From NCBI GenBank assembly GCA_008694505.1, contig VZDJ01007753.1:13985003-14049002 (forward strand): DNA of 64,000 bases. The letters are read 5' to 3'. The notes under the pieces are model-generated. The model searched no databases, was not told the origin of the DNA, and saw nothing but the letters and a program-made list of their open reading frames with translations. The first letter of the stretch is position 1, and each line of letters begins with the position of its first letter. The position numbers and the translations under genes were made by a program. Shown one piece after another: positions 61,901 through 64,000 of the stretch. The DNA is from Cyanoderma ruficeps. Taxonomy: Eukaryota > Chordata > Aves > Passeriformes > Timaliidae.

Positions 61901-62713
61901 TGGATTACAGGAAGGCTTGAAACAAGGCCTTTCATTAACTCTCAGCATGGCTCTGTCTTGATGGAGTTAATGGAATAGTGGGAGAAGTAACAAAAGCAAT
62001 TTGTTGGTGTGTTTGCCAAAAGTACAGCTATTTTTAAAGTAATGTTTGAATGTGCATTGGATTTCCTAGAACCTCCTTGTATTTTGAGTAGAAGCAACAG
62101 ATTAGTGCAACAGATTAGGTTTTATGCAGGACAGTCAAATATATGGATTTGACCTGCCAACTTAAATGCTGACTGGGTGAGTCTTTTTTCTTTTGTATTG
62201 GGACTGTGTTTTATGTCTGATATTGAAGAAATACCCATTCTGCAATCTATGCTAATTCATTTATAAGGTAAAAAAAGTAATTTGTCACCCTTGCAGATTG
62301 AATGGTTTGCATCCATGTTCAATAATAAAGTGTTAGAACTTAACAGGAACATAAATAGCAGTGAGTGAGCATTCTTTGTCTTAGAGTTGACCACACCTTC
62401 CTTAAGACCGCATATTTGGTAGAACAACCTTTTTCTCTACCTCTGCTTTGTGGCTTTGCTTACTAACTCAAGATCTGAAATATTAACATGTGTGATGCTG
62501 GGGAGGCCTGGCACTGGACAGCTTGCCCTGGCACACATCTCTGAGTGGTGCTTGTTAGAGTCCTGGCTGTCAGGCCAGCAGTAGAGGTGTCTGCTGCTTT
62601 TCAGTGTGAAACCTTTTGTGTGCAAGGGTGTGGCTGGGCAGATTGCTGTTAGGAGCATGTGGAAATTGGTATTTGTTTTCAGGCACCTCGGCATATATCA
62701 AGCATTCATCCTC

Positions 62714-62850
62714 ATATATACTGAAGGTTAGAGCAGCGTGCCAATAATGCTAGGGTTACAGGATTGATCCCTGTATGGGCCATTCGCTTAAGAGCTGGAC
62801 TCAATGATCCTTGTGGGTCTCTTCCAACTCAGAATATGCAGTGATTTTGT
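62714..62850 (+). mobile_element. tRNA-Ile-derived SINE with CR1-like tail (TguSINE1-like)
   Basis: The head retains tRNA-Ile features: GGTTAGAGCA (A-box end), a degraded anticodon-loop region CCAATAATGC where tRNA-Ile has CTAATAACGC, and a B-box-like GGATTGATCC followed by CTGTATGGGCCA. The tail, GAGCTGGACTCAATGATCC and TCTTCCAACTCAGAATATGCAG, matches the CR1 3' end that CR1 machinery uses for mobilisation. This head-plus-tail layout is that of the passerine SINE TguSINE1. The copy carries many substitutions and is unlikely to be mobile. The 5' edge is uncertain by about 15 nt. It is not a functional tRNA gene, because the acceptor and D-arm positions are eroded. Confidence 0.88.
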
Positions 62851-63527
62851 TAATTATACTTTGTCATAACTCACAAAAATGCAGAGCCAAATTTCTTGTA
62901 ATATTAATTTATTCACATTTCTTATATATGTGTATGTGTTTATTTTAGTTATGTTCTTCTTACTTCAGGACAGATGAAACTGGACCAGCCTTTGCTCTAT
63001 GTTGGAGGAGCCCAAAAGCCTTTTGCTGAACACCTGCTGGGCTGTACCTCCTTTGGCCACGAGGGTGGGTGTAGAGTTCAGCTTTGGTTGTGCCGGGCAG
63101 TGAGCAGTGCCCAAGCTCATGTGCCGGCTGTCCCACATCTAGGAAGGGGTCCATGTCTTGGTGGGGTGCCGGAGCTGCTCTTCCCACTGCCTTTTTCCAG
63201 CTGCCGTGAACCACTGGAGCAGTGCACAGCTGGAATGGGTTCGGCAATGGAAATCTCTGAAGTCTTGTTCGCTCTTCTGTTAGAGCCTATGCAAACGCCA
63301 TAATGTGCATTAGGAGTAAATAATGTCACACGAGAGAGGTTTAGTGCTGACTGTGGAGTTAAATCTAGAACAGTTTTGTTAGGAGATGAGCGTGAATGAA
63401 AACTTTACAGCGTAACAGTAGTGCTTCAGTTTCACTGCAGACAGCTTTAGGTGTGGTTTGAGATGGGAAAAACCTCGTGGGAATGTAAGTTCAACTGTGG
63501 TGGTGTGCTTTTTATATTGCTGCAAAT

Positions 63528-63720
63528 TTTCGTCCCCGCCGGTGCCTGCCGCGAGCCGAGGGAGGGAGGGAGGCGGAGCGGCCGCCGTCCCCGCTAGATG
63601 GCGCCCGTGCCCGCCCGGCTCCGGCCCCGCGGAGGCCCCGCCCGGGCGGACGGAGCTGGAGCGAGTTCGGTGCTTGGGGACATCCCAGTGACTGCGTGTG
63701 AGCGCCCGTGGCTGGGCCTC
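63528..63720. promoter_or_regulatory. Compact CpG island inside the PHF21A intron
   Basis: Within AT-rich intron this stretch is suddenly GC-rich and dense in CpG (for example GCCGCGAGCCGAGG, GGAGCGGCCGCCGTCC, CGGCCCCGCGGAGG, CCCGCCCGGGCGGACGG). It has GC boxes near 63634-63650 (GGCCCCGCCC and GGGCGG) and no clear TATA box. A frame opening at the ATG in GCTAGATGGCGCCC (63598) runs 64 codons, with GT-type donor-like sites near 63696-63745 but none strong. In vertebrates such islands usually mark promoters; here it could serve an alternative PHF21A first exon, an antisense or non-coding transcript, or an enhancer. Which of these applies cannot be read from the sequence. Confidence 0.75.
63588..63604 (+). 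promoter_or_regulatory. CTCF-like motif in the CpG island
   Basis: CCCCGCTAGATGGCGCCC fits the CTCF core (CCRSYAGRKGGCRS) closely on the + strand. The ATGGCGCC part also resembles a YY1 site. Placement within a CpG island supports a real site, but binding is not shown. Confidence 0.5.
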
Positions 63721-64000
63721 CTGAATGACTGTGCAACTGCTTGTGAGCTTCTGGTTTCTCTGGTTTGTTGTCAGTTCAGGAAAGAAGGTTGAAACTCCGT
63801 TGCGACTGGAATTTTCTAAGTATCTTTCAAGAAGAAGAAAGTTTTATGAAATAGAATTAACAACAAGATGATTTGTTAGCCATTGTGATCGTTTGGCCAC
63901 AAGAAAATGTTTGGCCACAAAGAAAAAGAGATGCCTGTTGTTTATTTTTATTTTTTTTTTGGTTTGGTTTTTTGCAGTATCCATTATTTTCAATTCTCTC

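Larger units (their letters stand above)
24939..64000 (+). other. PHF21A: PHF21A long intron after residue 51 (more than 39 kb, runs off the window)
   Basis: The donor GTAGGG opens an intron whose acceptor is not in this window. I looked on the + strand for the exon expected to start with KRVVEQ and for the Gln-rich stretch that follows it, and did not find either. Contents that can be named are listed separately: an unassigned minus-strand open block (36300-37446), an LTR (39251-40382), a CR1 fragment (41424-41470), hairpins, a CTG repeat (51952-51975), a MIR (about 55795-55970), a tRNA-derived SINE (62714-62850) and a CpG island (63528-63720). The remaining stretches, including 24939-36299, 42000-51900 and 56000-62700, are AT-rich with simple runs and no recognised gene. 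Confidence 0.85.

Noticed and set aside
62726..62790. Functional tRNA-Ile gene
   Set aside because: The 5' half is eroded, the B box is mutated, and a CR1-like tail follows directly, so it is a SINE.
62960..63303. Overlapping plus (109 codon) and minus (95 codon) open frames near the CpG island
   Set aside because: Both strands are open at once because the sequence is GC-richer. No domain or splice evidence supports either.
1..64000. CRISPR arrays, bacterial operons, toxin-antitoxin or phage modules
   Set aside because: The DNA is vertebrate intron. No spaced identical repeats, ribosome-binding sites or clustered genes are present.

Overview
This window looks like vertebrate nuclear DNA from a bird, and probably a passerine. 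It is AT-rich, almost gene-free and intronic in character. It carries CR1-type LINE remnants, a roughly 1.1 kb endogenous-retrovirus LTR of a type I associate with birds, and a tRNA-Ile-derived SINE with a CR1-like tail that resembles the passerine SINE family TguSINE1. I see no bacterial, phage or CRISPR content.

The one gene I can name is PHF21A (BHC80), on the + strand. Three consecutive exons are readable: 18341-18476 (end of the 5'UTR plus codons 1-18), 22733-22765 (codons 19-29) and 24873-24938 (codons 30-51). All have AG/GT borders and phase-0 junctions. Joined, they give the start of PHF21A (MELQTLQEALKVEIQVHQ, then KLVAQMKQDPQ, then NADLKKQLHELQ...), the N-terminal coiled-coil part of a histone-H3-reading subunit of the LSD1-CoREST-HDAC complex. 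The PHD finger and AT-hook are not in this window. The exon that should follow was not found downstream, so the next intron exceeds 39 kb.

Layout: 1-18340 is upstream sequence, probably 5'UTR intron, with ancient MIR-like remnants, a small local duplication near 2.2-2.9 kb, a CTCF-like motif at 8.09 kb and a TTTG microsatellite containing an assembly gap. 18341-24938 holds the three exons; the introns between them carry CR1 pieces and a possible broken retroviral Gag-like fragment. 24939-64000 is one long intron with a solo-LTR-like element (39.25-40.38 kb), a block of unassigned minus-strand open frames (36.3-37.4 kb), a CTG repeat beside a MEF2-like site (about 51.95 kb), a good MIR copy (55.8 kb), the tRNA-derived SINE (62.7 kb) and a compact CpG island with a CTCF-like motif and GC boxes (63.53-63.72 kb). 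The island is the best candidate for an internal promoter.

The short open reading frames scattered across the window are what AT-rich intron produces by chance and are not annotated as genes. I found no convincing new biological system. The most useful leads are the CpG island inside PHF21A, the paired CTCF-like motifs, the possible retroviral remnant at 23.05-23.41 kb and the unassigned block at 36.3-37.4 kb.
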